This document shows, in pieces, positions 44,520 through 55,213 of a stretch of 64,000 bases of DNA (position 1 is its first letter; every line of letters begins with the position of its first letter). A model generated the notes under the pieces. The model was not told where the DNA came from. It ran no database searches and worked only from the letters and a program-made list of their open reading frames with translations. This DNA comes from an uncultured Prevotellaceae bacterium (GTDB taxonomy: Bacteria > Bacteroidota > Bacteroidia > Bacteroidales > Bacteroidaceae): positions 123,839 through 187,838 of the forward strand of contig CAMVIM010000002.1 of NCBI GenBank assembly GCA_947167515.1, given 5' to 3'. The translations under genes and the position numbers were made by a program.

Positions 44520-46631
44520 ATGAAAAAATCTTTACTTTTGATGTTTGCCCTCTTGATATTGGGGGGGGTGAATTTGTATGCAGGTAAAACGTATTGGAAC
44601 CCTGAAGGTTGGGTGGCTTCATGGAATAATGAAACCAACACTATGTCATGGAATGGATCTGATTATTATAAGGTGATGAGAACACACCTCCCAACGAGTG
44701 AATTGAGTGTTGACACGAAAATTCATGTCACGGTTTCCAATATTACAGGAGAAAACGACTACATTCAACTGAAAATTGTGAGTACAGGTAAACCAGAGCT
44801 GATGATAAATCTGGTTGAAGGAGAAAATGTAATCGTTTTTGAGGATTATTCAAATAACATAAATTGGGAAGCTGTCACAGAGATAACTCTTTGGGGAACA
44901 GGCTCTCAGAATGGTAGTGCCGTTGTTACAGATTTTTACATGATAAAGCCGGCAGCCTTAAATTTTGATGCTACAGGCAAGGCTGAAACCAATCTTGCTG
45001 ATTTGTATACAACAGGAGGTCTGTCGTTCAATTCTACTACAGGTGAACTCACAACCGATGGAACAGCAGGTTCGTTGGTTTTAGAATTGGCAACTCCCGT
45101 AAGTATGGAATATCTTAGAAATTTGTCAATAACAAAAGATGGCGATGCTGACATTATAGATAAAATGACCTATTTTAATGTTGATGGTACTGAAAACCAG
45201 TCATGGTCATGGTATAAGTGGGGTGGTGATAACAATGAAAGTGCAATAGGTAAATTCAAAGGAAAACCCATCAAGAAAATCGCATGGGTATCTAATGCGG
45301 GTAAGGCTACAGATTGGAAAGTAACTATTTCAAGCATTATCTGGCAAATGAATATGTTGTCTGTCCGTACACCAAACGAAACACTCGTGGCGAAAAGTAT
45401 GTATAAGAGATGGTCGGATGGAACAGATGCAAGTACAGAGGTGCCAGAGGAGGGCTTTAATCCTAATTTGAACTTAAACAAAACCATTGATGGTACTTTC
45501 TTTGGCTTTGGTACACCAGAAGCTACTGCTTATATGAAACTGGCTGGTTATCAGCGCATCCTTCTTGAAGGGCCTGCAGGAGGTAATATCCGTCTTTTCT
45601 TTAACGCAACAGGTTCTCAAGAGTCTGAACGTATAACTATATATAAGACCTTCGATGATAATGGCAAGATTGATTTGGTGTTTGCCAATGAAGCATCATT
45701 GAACTCTCAGGAGTATGTTCATTTGAACTCCATAAAATCGCAATGGGGTCAGACCGCGCAGGTGGATCGTATAGCTTTCTATAAAGATGTACCAGATGCT
45801 GATGGCGAGTATGACTATATTATTGAGGGTAATGGTTTTGCCAACGCTCGTATTCAGAATGCACTGAATGATGTTACTGCCAAAGTAATCAAGGCGACAG
45901 GCGTTACCGCTGCCACCTCTCTTCCTACCGCCAACCCCAACTGTCTGATTGTGGCTAACGCAGGTATGGTGACCAACGCTCAGAACGTGATTGTCAATGG
46001 TACATGTGCCAACCTCGTTTTGACCGATAATTATCCTTTCAAGGCTCCAGCTGACTTCACGGCAACAAGTGCTTCTTATACAACTACGATCAATACAACA
46101 GCTCAGGCTGGTACGCTCTGCTTGCCTTTCGCTGCTACGCTTCCTGAGGGTGTAACTGCTTACGCTTTGGAATATACTTCGGGTGATGAGGCTACTGCTA
46201 CACCTGTGAATGGATCTGTTACTGCCAATACTCCTGTGCTCATCAATGGTAGCGGTGAGGTGGAATTCACGGGTGCTAACGTGCCTGTTGTAGCTGATGC
46301 CACCAATATTCATGAGGCTATGACTGGTGTGTTTGAGGAAACATACGCACCTGTTGGTACTTATGTGCTCCAGAATGGAAGTGAGGGTGTTGGCTTCTAT
46401 AAAGTCGCTACAAACGACATCAAAGTTAAACCTTTCCGTGCCTACCTGAATGTACAGAGTAATCTTGCTGCTCTCAGAATCGTTTATCCGGGTGATGTGA
46501 CAGGTATTGAGGCTGTGGAGAAGGCTGCTGACAGCAAGGACGATGCTTACTACACGCTCAGCGGTGTGCGTGTGAGCCATCCTGTGAAGGGCCTCTACAT
46601 CAAGAACGGCAAAAAAGTGATGGTTAAGTAA
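44520..46631 (+). CDS. Large T9SS-exported surface protein, cassette 1
   Basis: This 703-residue protein has a signal peptide (MKKSLLLMFALLILGGVNLYA). An N-terminal jelly-roll-like domain (about 22-145) ends in GSAVVTDFYMIKPAALNFD; two more beta-sandwich modules follow; near 470-560 is a module with NCLIVANAG, CANLVLTDNYPF and AGTLCLPFAATLP, common to Bacteroidota surface proteins. The C-terminus YYTLSGVRV ... KGLYIKNGKKVMVK is a type A T9SS sorting signal, so it is exported and attached to the surface. It is a clear paralogue of the protein at 47429. No catalytic residues are seen; glycan binding is likely (inference). The small gene at 46673 follows by 41 bp. Confidence 0.82.
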   Translation: MKKSLLLMFALLILGGVNLYAGKTYWNPEGWVASWNNETNTMSWNGSDYYKVMRTHLPTSELSVDTKIHVTVSNITGENDYIQLKIVSTGKPELMINLVEGENVIVFEDYSNNINWEAVTEITLWGTGSQNGSAVVTDFYMIKPAALNFDATGKAETNLADLYTTGGLSFNSTTGELTTDGTAGSLVLELATPVSMEYLRNLSITKDGDADIIDKMTYFNVDGTENQSWSWYKWGGDNNESAIGKFKGKPIKKIAWVSNAGKATDWKVTISSIIWQMNMLSVRTPNETLVAKSMYKRWSDGTDASTEVPEEGFNPNLNLNKTIDGTFFGFGTPEATAYMKLAGYQRILLEGPAGGNIRLFFNATGSQESERITIYKTFDDNGKIDLVFANEASLNSQEYVHLNSIKSQWGQTAQVDRIAFYKDVPDADGEYDYIIEGNGFANARIQNALNDVTAKVIKATGVTAATSLPTANPNCLIVANAGMVTNAQNVIVNGTCANLVLTDNYPFKAPADFTATSASYTTTINTTAQAGTLCLPFAATLPEGVTAYALEYTSGDEATATPVNGSVTANTPVLINGSGEVEFTGANVPVVADATNIHEAMTGVFEETYAPVGTYVLQNGSEGVGFYKVATNDIKVKPFRAYLNVQSNLAALRIVYPGDVTGIEAVEKAADSKDDAYYTLSGVRVSHPVKGLYIKNGKKVMVK

Positions 46632-46672
46632 ATAAAAGTGATTTAATCTATAAAAATAATAGGAGAAAAAAG

Positions 46673-46867
46673 ATGAAAAAGATATATAGCACTCCCACCA
46701 TTGAGGTGGTGAAAATAGGACTGGAAACAATGATTGCTGAGAGTATTAATGGTACTAATGTGTATAATGACAAAGTTGCATCAAGCACCAACGATGTTCT
46801 TTCCAACGAGCGTCGTGGCATTTTCAGCGATAACAATCGTGCCACGCTCGATCGCGACTTGTGGTAA
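46673..46867 (+). CDS. Small protein ending in DLW, cassette 1
   Basis: This 64-residue protein has no signal peptide. It opens MKKIYSTPTIEVVKIGLET, then MIAESING; the last residues are TLDRDLW. The protein at 49623 has the same pattern (Y, two residues, P, two residues, E; then I, E, I and S at like spacing) and the same DLW end, although the middle differs. Short Bacteroidota proteins with this YxxPxxE opening are often annotated only as hypothetical. It lies 41 bp after a large T9SS protein and before a terminator (46891-46951), so the two are co-expressed. Function unknown; a partner, modulator or secreted peptide of the large protein can be imagined. Confidence 0.72.
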   Translation: MKKIYSTPTIEVVKIGLETMIAESINGTNVYNDKVASSTNDVLSNERRGIFSDNNRATLDRDLW

Positions 46868-46890
46868 TACGCCCTTTCTGATTGCTTGAC

Positions 46891-46951
46891 AAGTCAGCCT
46901 CGTCCGTTTAATCACCCCGTGTGGTTAGGCAGATGAGGCTGACTTCCTTTT
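46891..46951 (+). terminator. Terminator after cassette 1
   Basis: AAGTCAGCCTC (46891-46901) pairs with GAGGCTGACTT (46935-46945), enclosing a 33-base loop, and CCTTTTTT follows. Confidence 0.75.
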
Positions 46952-47356
46952 TTGTTAGGTTTTGTGTCTAAGGAGCCAAGGATCTGAAGGGGGAGAGCCT
47001 CGTCGGCTCTATGGGTTTTATGTCTAAGGGTTTTAGGATGAAAGGATGGCATGAAAAACAAGTAAAAATAACTTTTGCTCCTTCGCCGCCAAGGCGGCTT
47101 GGAAAAACAATAATTACCAACAATTTCCAAAAATTGGTTCCAATAATTATTATTGGATAAAATTATTGTCAATTATTGAAAATTATCGTTTTTCGAGACA
47201 CCGCCAGGTGTTGAGAGCAAAGCTCCCCCCTCCTTTAACTCTTTTCCTCCTTAGACAAAAAGCCGATAAATCCCTTGAAATGAGGGCTTCCACAGAGACT
47301 CAAGCGTTTTGGTTACATAAAAACAAACTCGTGTAACAATGACGGAAGCCCGATTC

Positions 47357-47378
47357 GCCCAAAATTCCGAACTTTGCC
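47357..47378 (+). promoter_or_regulatory. Shared promoter-like motif of the T9SS cassettes, copy 2
   Basis: GCCCAAAA, TT, then CCGAACTTTGCC. It matches copy 1 at 44434-44456 almost throughout, while the flanks do not match. It lies 51 bp before the ATG at 47429. Confidence 0.5.
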
Positions 47379-47428
47379 CCCAAATAATTTTTTATTTATT
47401 TTTAACTAAAACTAAAAACAAAACGACA

Positions 47429-49588
47429 ATGAAAAAAGTTTTACTTTTGATGGCTGCACTCCTCACTTTAGGGGGAGGGGCTGTCAGCGCAAAGAAGGTC
47501 TATGCTGACCTTAGCTCTGGCAATGCTATAGGCAATGCCACTTGGACTTCTGGAACAAATACTTTTGCATGGACAAAAGACTCGTATGCCTACATGGTTG
47601 TTCCTGGTGGATCTTTTGCAGGTGACCTGAGCGAATACACAACAGTTGGCTTGACAGTTGCGAGCATTGAGAACGAGTTCCGTGTGGACATTTTGGCAAA
47701 TGGCAAAACCTTTACGGGTAAAGGAATCAACACGAATGGAAAGATCGTTTTGAATATTCTCCAGGACTTTAATTTACAGTGGAATCCTGATCTGATTACT
47801 AAGGAAGATTTGAAGAGTGTTACGGCTGTGAGACTGAATACGAATTCAGCATCAGGTAGTGCCGTTATTACCGATTTTTATATTGCTAAGCCTGCAGCTC
47901 TTTCGTTTGATGATGAGGGTAATGCAGAGTTTGACTTGACTGACTTGTTTGCTACAGGTGGTTTGTCTTTTGACGAAAAAACAGGTTTGTTGACCAATGA
48001 TGGAACAGGGGGAAGATTGTACATTAATATGCCAAAAGAGGGAATTGACTTCTCTTCTTTCCTCTCAATGACCGTTGACCGTTCTGGAGACGATATAATT
48101 AACAACTCTTTGATAGAAGATACTAAAAATGGTATCAGCAATGGCTTCTGGGGAAGTAAGTATGGTGTTAACTTCACAGTGGGTGATGCGATGAAATTTA
48201 ACAATGCCACAAATGTGAACACCATCTATTGGGACGGAAATACTACAGCGGGTACCATGACCATTTCATCAATCAAGGTGAAAGCGAATGTCATCACTTG
48301 TTCTGTGCCAGGCACTCCTGTTTCTTTGAATACATTGCAGTATCACAATTTCCCAAGTGGTTCGAATGCCACAGCTACATGGAATGTAAACACAGCAACT
48401 GATACATATTATGGAAGTGGCTCAAGTGATCCTTCAAATTATGTTGATTTGACGGGTTATGAGGTTCTTCGTATTCATCGTGATGATGCTACAGGCTTCC
48501 GTGCCTTCTTCATCAATGCAGCAGGAACTGGCACGAATAATATCAACGATCAAGCAGCGGGAACAGTTTCATGGGTTGACGCTGGAAAATATTGGGAAAT
48601 AGACCTTTCAAAGGTTGAAAAATATCAAGATAAGGTTTATTTGAATACAATCAAGTCTTCTGCTTGGGGCGTAAAGAATGTGGTCAAGGATATAACCCTC
48701 TATAAGACGCCTGAGGGTGCAGCCAACTATCTTCTTTCAGGAAAAGGTGCTCTTACTCCTTCCGCTGCCGCTGCTCTCAACGATGCCAACGCCAAGATTT
48801 ACGATGCAACAGGTATAACAGGCACTGGTGTTGAACTGACTCCTGCCAATCCTAACGCTATCTTCGTGGCTAACGCAGGTGCTTTGGATAACGATAAGAA
48901 TGTGTGCGTAGATGGTAACATCGCTAACCTTGTAATCACCGATGGCAAGCCATTCGCCTTCCCTGAAGGTACTACAGCTTCTAACGCTTCCTATTCTCGT
49001 AAGTTCGTGAACGAGTGGGGTACAGTTTGTCTGCCTTTCGAGATGACGGCTGTTCCAGATGTAATCCAGTTCTACACCATCACGGGCATTGACGAAGATG
49101 AACTTGTGCTTGAAGAGATGGCAACCGTGCCTGCTGGCGTACCTGTATTGGCGTATGTGCCAGAGAAGTCTTTCGATGTTACTGCTAAAGATGCGGCTCT
49201 GAAGGATGTTCAGGTTTCTAATAGCACATACCCACTCATTGGTACTTACGAGTACAAGGAAGTTTCTGTTACTGATGATGTCAACTACTACGCTATCTCC
49301 AACAACCAGTTTGTGCAAGCAGTGGCTGATCCTACAGCGACAACCCCTACCGCTGCTACTATCTCGCTGGGAGCCTTCCGTGCTTACTTCACAGCTCCTA
49401 CGTCTAATGGTGCTAACCTCCGCTTCCCAGCAGGTGAGGCAACTGCCATCAAGGCACTCGCTGGTGCAGGTGAAGTTTCTGTCGTAGGCATCTACTCTGC
49501 CAATGGTGTACAGCAGCGTTCGCTCCAGAAGGGCATCAACGTGGTTAAGCTCAGCAATGGTGCCACTCAGAAGATTTTGGTGAAATAA
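47429..49588 (+). CDS. Large T9SS-exported surface protein, cassette 2
   Basis: This protein has 719 residues from the ATG at 47429 (MKKVLLLMAALLTLGGGAVSA signal peptide). A frame opening at 47339 would add 30 residues across the promoter motif and is rejected. Its domains match the cassette 1 protein: an N-terminal sandwich ending GSAVITDFYIAKPAALSFD, two further sandwich modules, the NAIFVANAG ... ANLVITDGKPF ... WGTVCLPFEM module near 490-570, and a T9SS tail (VVGIYSANGVQQ ... GATQKILVK). The identity to its paralogue is moderate, so the duplication is old or the two have been selected apart. Probable surface glycan-binding protein (inference). The small DLW gene follows by 34 bp. Confidence 0.82.
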   Translation: MKKVLLLMAALLTLGGGAVSAKKVYADLSSGNAIGNATWTSGTNTFAWTKDSYAYMVVPGGSFAGDLSEYTTVGLTVASIENEFRVDILANGKTFTGKGINTNGKIVLNILQDFNLQWNPDLITKEDLKSVTAVRLNTNSASGSAVITDFYIAKPAALSFDDEGNAEFDLTDLFATGGLSFDEKTGLLTNDGTGGRLYINMPKEGIDFSSFLSMTVDRSGDDIINNSLIEDTKNGISNGFWGSKYGVNFTVGDAMKFNNATNVNTIYWDGNTTAGTMTISSIKVKANVITCSVPGTPVSLNTLQYHNFPSGSNATATWNVNTATDTYYGSGSSDPSNYVDLTGYEVLRIHRDDATGFRAFFINAAGTGTNNINDQAAGTVSWVDAGKYWEIDLSKVEKYQDKVYLNTIKSSAWGVKNVVKDITLYKTPEGAANYLLSGKGALTPSAAAALNDANAKIYDATGITGTGVELTPANPNAIFVANAGALDNDKNVCVDGNIANLVITDGKPFAFPEGTTASNASYSRKFVNEWGTVCLPFEMTAVPDVIQFYTITGIDEDELVLEEMATVPAGVPVLAYVPEKSFDVTAKDAALKDVQVSNSTYPLIGTYEYKEVSVTDDVNYYAISNNQFVQAVADPTATTPTAATISLGAFRAYFTAPTSNGANLRFPAGEATAIKALAGAGEVSVVGIYSANGVQQRSLQKGINVVKLSNGATQKILVK

Positions 49589-49622
49589 GAAAATAGTAAT
49601 TATATATAAAGTAGATACAGAC

Positions 49623-49805
49623 ATGAAAAGATATGTTCAACCCGTCATGGAGATGACCATGATCGAAAATGAAAGTCTCATCTGTGTGTCACCTTCACCC
49701 ATCACAAGTGGTGGAACCAGCTCTAAAGTGACTGCAGAAGCTCAGCTCCGCATCATCGAGGACATGCAGGCTGATGCCGAAACATCGGAAGAAGACTTGT
49801 GGTAA
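49623..49805 (+). CDS. Small protein ending in DLW, cassette 2
   Basis: This 60-residue protein opens MKRYVQPVMEMTMIENESL, then ICVSPSP, and ends SEEDLW. It shares the opening pattern and the C-terminal DLW with the 64-residue protein at 46673, while the central part is different and acidic (EDMQADAETSEED). There is no signal peptide. A terminator lies 36 bp after the stop, so it belongs with the large T9SS gene before it. Function unknown. Confidence 0.72.
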   Translation: MKRYVQPVMEMTMIENESLICVSPSPITSGGTSSKVTAEAQLRIIEDMQADAETSEEDLW

Positions 49806-49840
49806 AACCTTGTGCATGTATCAACAGCACAACCTTATGC

Positions 49841-49873
49841 AACGCCGGCGCAAATGCCGGCGTTGTTTTTTTT
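49841..49873 (+). terminator. Terminator after cassette 2
   Basis: A perfect nine-bp stem (AACGCCGGC with GCCGGCGTT) with a six-base loop is followed by GTTTTTTTT. The next promoter (49875-49882) starts directly afterwards. Confidence 0.85.
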
Positions 49874-49874
49874 A

Positions 49875-49882
49875 TAACTTTG
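49875..49882 (+). promoter_or_regulatory. -7 element of the GH43-GH10 unit
   Basis: TAACTTTG, a full match, lies directly after the T run of the cassette 2 terminator and 28 bp before the GH43 ATG. Its -33 region would fall inside the terminator hairpin. Confidence 0.6.
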
Positions 49883-49910
49883 CCACACAAACCAAGACTC
49901 AGAAAAACTT

Positions 49911-51592
49911 ATGATGAAAAAAACGCTATTTACTACTTTCCTGGGGGCACTGTCTGCGCTGATGATTTCGGCACAAACCGCTCCATCGGTGCAGACATCC
50001 CTTTCGTCTCTCCCCGAGACCTCCACACGGCAGACCGTTCAAGTGAAGAACCCCTTCATCTGGGCCGATTGCCCCGATCCCGACATCATCCGTGTGGGTG
50101 ACTACTACTACCTCGTCACCACCACCATGCACCTCTTCCCTGGTGCGCCCATCATGCGCTCGACCGACCTGGCACATTGGGAGACCGTGTCCTACCTCTT
50201 CGACGAAATCAAGGACACCCCTCGTTACGACTTACAGCAAGGCACTGTTTATGGAAGAGGTCAGTGGGCCACTTCGCTCCGCTATCACAAGGGCACCTTC
50301 TGGGCACTCTTTGTGGCCAACGACGACCCCCACAAGTCGATGGTCTTCAAGACCGACGACCCCGCTAAGGGTTGGAAGCTCCACAGCCGCCTGCCCGCCT
50401 ATCATGACTCCTCCCTCTTCTTCGACGACGATGACCGCGTTTATGTCTTCTCCGGTAGTGGTGACATCCACCTTGTCGAGCTGACAGCCGACCTCACCGC
50501 CGAGAAGCCTGGAGGCATCAAGAAGACCCTCCAGCTCAACGGTAAGCCTCAGGGTTTGCATGAGGGCAGCCGTGTCATCAAGCACGAAGGCATGTACTAT
50601 CTGCTCTGCATCGCTTGGCCCCGCACAGGTCGTGAGGAAATCGCCTACCGCAGCAAGAACATCGAAGGTCCCTACGACTCCAAGGTCATCCTCAAGAGCG
50701 ACTTCGGCGGCTTCCCCCTTGCTGGTCAGGGCACCATCGTTGATGGCAAGCACGGCGAGTGGTACGGCGTGATGTTCCAAGATCGTGGTGGAGTGGGACG
50801 TGTGCTCACCGTCGAACCCTGCTCTTGGATTGACGGCTGGCCCATCCTCGGCACGTATGGCGACGGCAAGATTCCTGCCACTGTCACCCTCGATGGCCAA
50901 TGCGAGTGCCATCAGGAGCCTGACTATGCTCGCATCGAGAGGGACTACCAGTGGAACCACAACTACATCAAGGAAGACATCGCTCCCCTGCCAAAGAAGG
51001 GCGAGAAGGTGCAGTTTGGCCAGTCCCTCTTCTCCGAAGGTACATACCGGATGATTGCCCCATTCGGCAATGGCGGTGTGGTGCTCAAGACCTCCGTGAT
51101 GGCCAAGAGCATCTACGATGCCCGCAACACCCTCACTTGGCGCACATGGGGTCCCACCTGTTCTGACACCATCTGCATCGATGCCCGCAAGATGAAAGAC
51201 GGCGATTGTGCAGGTCTTGCAGCATTTAATGGTGATTCTGGCATCCTGACGATTAAACTTTCGGGTGGTCAGTATAGTCTGACGATGAGTGAGGAGAGTG
51301 TCAAGCTGTCCAACGACAAGAAGGAAATCACCGAGGTGAGCCGCAAGGACATCGAAACCATCAAGCTTCCTAAAGGTAAGGTGGGCAAGATTTACCTGCG
51401 CATCGACGGCGACTTCCAGCCCGGCCACAACGATGCTGCCAACTTCTACTACTCGCTCGACGGCAAGACGTTCACGCAGATTGGCACCCAGAACTACCGC
51501 ATGCGCTTCGACTTCAGCCGCCTCTTCATGGGCACCCGCTATGCTGCGTTCTACTATCCCACGAAGCAGACAGGTGGACTGGTGACGGTGAT

Positions 51593-51599
<7 letters not shown>
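49911..51599 (+). CDS. Glycoside hydrolase family 43 beta-xylosidase/arabinofuranosidase
   Basis: This 562-residue protein has a signal peptide (MMKKTLFTTFLGALSALMISA). The GH43 propeller is complete with base D56 (ADCPDPDII), D166 (YHDSSLFFDDDDRVYVF) and acid E218 (QGLHEGSRVIK). The C-terminal part (about 340-560) is a beta-sandwich (GH43_C2/XynB-C-like) with SLTMSEESVKLS and FYYSLDGKTFTQIGTQNY. This architecture is most often a beta-1,4-xylosidase, and its neighbour is a secreted xylanase. Two ATGs (49911, 49914) could start it. Its stop codon falls in the first bases of a dispersed palindrome (51593-51698). Confidence 0.9.
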
Positions 51600-53945
<2,346 letters not shown>

Positions 53946-53967
53946 CCGCAACACTATCTTCCCAATC

Positions 53968-54061
53968 TGGTTAATCAGTTTAATCACCGCGCATAGCGGT
54001 ATGTTTACTCCGAGAAACATGTCCCTATGGGACGATTAAGCGGATTAAACAGATTTTTTTT
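53968..54061. repeat. REPIN-like imperfect palindrome
   Basis: Outer arms near AATCTGGTTAATCAG and CGGATTAAACAGATT are about 80 percent complementary. Between them lie three small hairpins (53987-53999, 54003-54020 and 54021-54033). A similar layout with different bases lies at 54976-55065, in mirror order. Confidence 0.5.
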
Positions 54062-54212
54062 ATGATTATCCGCAATGATACCACCACATTTTATACGAAC
54101 ACGAATCGCCCGAATCTGCACGAATAGACATAACGGAAGTTCCTTTATTCGTGTAGATTCGGGCGATTCGTGTTCGTTTTTAAGGGCTGGTGGTACTATT
54201 GCGGATAATCAT
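54062..54212 (+). mobile_element. 151-bp palindromic MITE-like element, copy 1
   Basis: The ends ATGATTATCCGCAAT and ATTGCGGATAATCAT are perfect inverted repeats, with inner inverted repeats GAACACGAATCGCCCGAAT. It is exactly 151 bp, like the other two copies. The outer flanks lie in the same orientation as copy 2, but the central loop is reversed relative to it. Confidence 0.85.
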
Positions 54213-54228
54213 ATTTTTTTTGTTTTTT

Positions 54229-54260
54229 TTTGTTTTGTTCCAAAGTTTATCTTACCTTTG
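54229..54260 (+). promoter_or_regulatory. Strong promoter before the small 33-residue gene
   Basis: TTTG (54229-54232) is 20 bp from TACCTTTG (54253-54260), a full consensus. The ATG follows 26 bp later. Confidence 0.75.
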
Positions 54261-54286
54261 CACACATCAATCAAAAAGAAAATCTT

Positions 54287-54388
54287 ATGGATAGTGTAAT
54301 AGTTCTCATCTCTACCTTCTGCTTTGTGGCTGGTTGCACATTCATTGCGTTGGCTATAGACTTCTTCAACAAAAAGAAAACGGTATGA
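54287..54388 (+). CDS. Tiny membrane protein (33 residues)
   Basis: The reading frame encodes MDSVIVLISTFCFVAGCTF followed by about ten more apolar residues and FFNKKKTV: one membrane helix with a positively charged C-terminus, thus probably N-out or N-in with the KKK tail in the cytoplasm. It has a full-consensus promoter and an AT-rich leader. Its TGA overlaps the ATG of the next tiny frame by four bases (ATGA), the mark of coupled genes. I do not recognise it. Small helices with basic tails are seen in type I toxins and in small subunits of membrane complexes; either is only a guess. It lies between MITE copies 1 and 2. Confidence 0.5.
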   Translation: MDSVIVLISTFCFVAGCTFIALAIDFFNKKKTV

Positions 54389-54586
54389 ATCTGGTAACGA
54401 AGAGTTTGTGCCGTGAGATAGCCAAATGTTGTGTTGACCTGTTCAAGATTTTTTATATCTCCTTGGATTTCATCGAAAGACCTGGACGAACGAGTCACGC
54501 TTTGGTCTAGCATTGTTGCTGGGGCTTTCTTCTTTTTGGGAATGGCATTGCATCGTTTGGCTGATCACATGGAGGGCAACGATTAG
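54385..54586 (+). pseudogene. Small frame, probably frameshifted (41 + 25 residues)
   Basis: The first frame encodes 41 residues (MNLVTKSLCREIAKCCVDLF ... TSHALV) and stops at TAG 54508-54510. Skipping one base there opens SIVAGAFFFLGMALHRLAD and MEGND, a plausible membrane helix with a charged tail, to a stop at 54584-54586. Read together, 66 residues give a cytoplasmic start and one membrane helix. The break may be a real mutation, a sequencing error or a programmed shift. I do not recognise the family. It overlaps the upstream gene by four bases. Confidence 0.4.
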
Positions 54587-54605
54587 CATTCTTTCCCTCT
54601 CTCAA

Positions 54606-54697
54606 GTGCAACGCCACACAATATATAATTGGTGCGCCGTACAATTTGCATGTTGTACGGTGCACCAATTGTAATAGCAACGACGTTTCCTATAGGG
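54606..54697 (-). repeat. Dispersed element with the CGTCGTTGCTATT core, copy 2
   Basis: On the minus strand it reads CCCTATAGG ... CGTCGTTGCTATTACAATTGG. It contains a long palindrome (ATTGGTGCACCGTACAA against TTGTACGGCGCACCAAT). It matches 19028-19093 on the plus strand. Confidence 0.65.
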
Positions 54698-54814
54698 AGG
54701 CAAGCCCAGCGCAACTTCAACCCTTCTTGGCTCCTTGAATCTCAACTTGCGATAGTTGAATAATTTATCATGAATTTATATAAAAAAATAATTGGTTCCG
54801 ATAATATTATTGGA

Positions 54815-54965
54815 ATGATTATCCGCAATGATACCACCACATTTTGTGCGAACACGAATCACCCGAATCTACACGAATAAAGGAACTTCCATCATATAAA
54901 TTCGTGTCAATTCGGGCGATTCGTGTTCGTTTTTAAGGTTTGGTGGTACGATTGCGGATAATCAT
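54815..54965 (+). mobile_element. 151-bp palindromic MITE-like element, copy 2
   Basis: It has the same terminal and inner inverted repeats as copy 1. Its reverse complement differs from copy 3 (63844-63994) at a single position by eye, which implies recent movement or gene conversion. Confidence 0.88.
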
Positions 54966-54996
54966 TAATTGGATAAAGAATCCGCTTAATCTGCTT

Positions 54997-55043
54997 CATC
55001 GTTCCAAAGGAACTTGTCTTTATACACATACCGCTTCGCGATG
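54997..55043. repeat. REP-like pair: CATC-hairpin facing hairpin-GATG
   Basis: CATC (54997-55000) precedes the hairpin GTTCC-AAA-GGAAC (55001-55013); the hairpin CGC-TTC-GCG (55032-55040) ends in GATG (55040-55043). The two are in inverted order with complementary outer arms (ATCCGCTTAATCTG and CAGATTTGGCGGAT), the layout of a REPIN. Confidence 0.55.
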
Positions 55044-55065
55044 ATGGAACAGATTTGGCGGATGA

Positions 55066-55085
55066 GAGCCTCGGGCGGCTCGATG
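55066..55085 (-). repeat. REP-like module
   Basis: Hairpin GAGCC-TCGGGC-GGCTC followed by GATG (55082-55085). Confidence 0.5.
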
Positions 55086-55184
55086 GCTTTGGAAAGAAAT
55101 TGGAATAATTAGACTCATTTTATTCAGAAATGAGAAAAAAAAATATTTCTGGACGCATTATGCTCATTATTCCTATTTCTTTCC
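55086..55184. repeat. Dispersed ~100-bp palindrome, copy B
   Basis: GGAAAGAAATTGGAATAATT at the left is complementary to the right end (TATTTCTTTCC with small changes). The TTATTCAGAAATGAGA centre is shared with copy A at 51593-51698. A hairpin-GATG module flanks it on each side. Confidence 0.75.
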
Positions 55185-55198
55185 AAAATCATTCAACT

Positions 55199-55213
55199 GC
55201 CCGCAGGGCGATG
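55199..55213 (-). repeat. REP-like module
   Basis: Hairpin GCCC-GCA-GGGC followed by GATG (55210-55213). The equivalent after copy A is GCCCC-GCA-GGGGC at 51719-51731, a compensating change in the stem. Confidence 0.5.

Larger units (their letters stand above)
46868..47428. other. Repeat-rich intergenic region between the two cassettes
   Basis: It holds a terminator (46891-46951), GC hairpins at 46994-47010, 47085-47098 and 47199-47210, a string beginning ATTGGTTCCAATAAT near 47136 that recurs at 54791, and the second copy of the cassette promoter motif. No credible gene is seen. Confidence 0.6.
53946..54286. other. Intergenic region after the xylanase gene
   Basis: It holds an imperfect palindrome with GC hairpins (53968-54061), the first 151-bp MITE-like copy (54062-54212) and the promoter at 54229-54260. 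No gene is seen. Confidence 0.6.

Noticed and set aside
44329..44523. 64-residue plus-strand frame before cassette 1
   Set aside because: It runs across the promoter-like motif into the cassette ATG and has no homologous look.
54271..54513. 80-residue minus-strand frame opposite the tiny genes
   Set aside because: The promoter, overlap and membrane helices are on the plus strand; the minus frame has no leader signals.
54062..54965. Target-site duplications around the MITE-like copies
   Set aside because: Flanks are AT-rich runs where a two- or three-base duplication cannot be told from chance.
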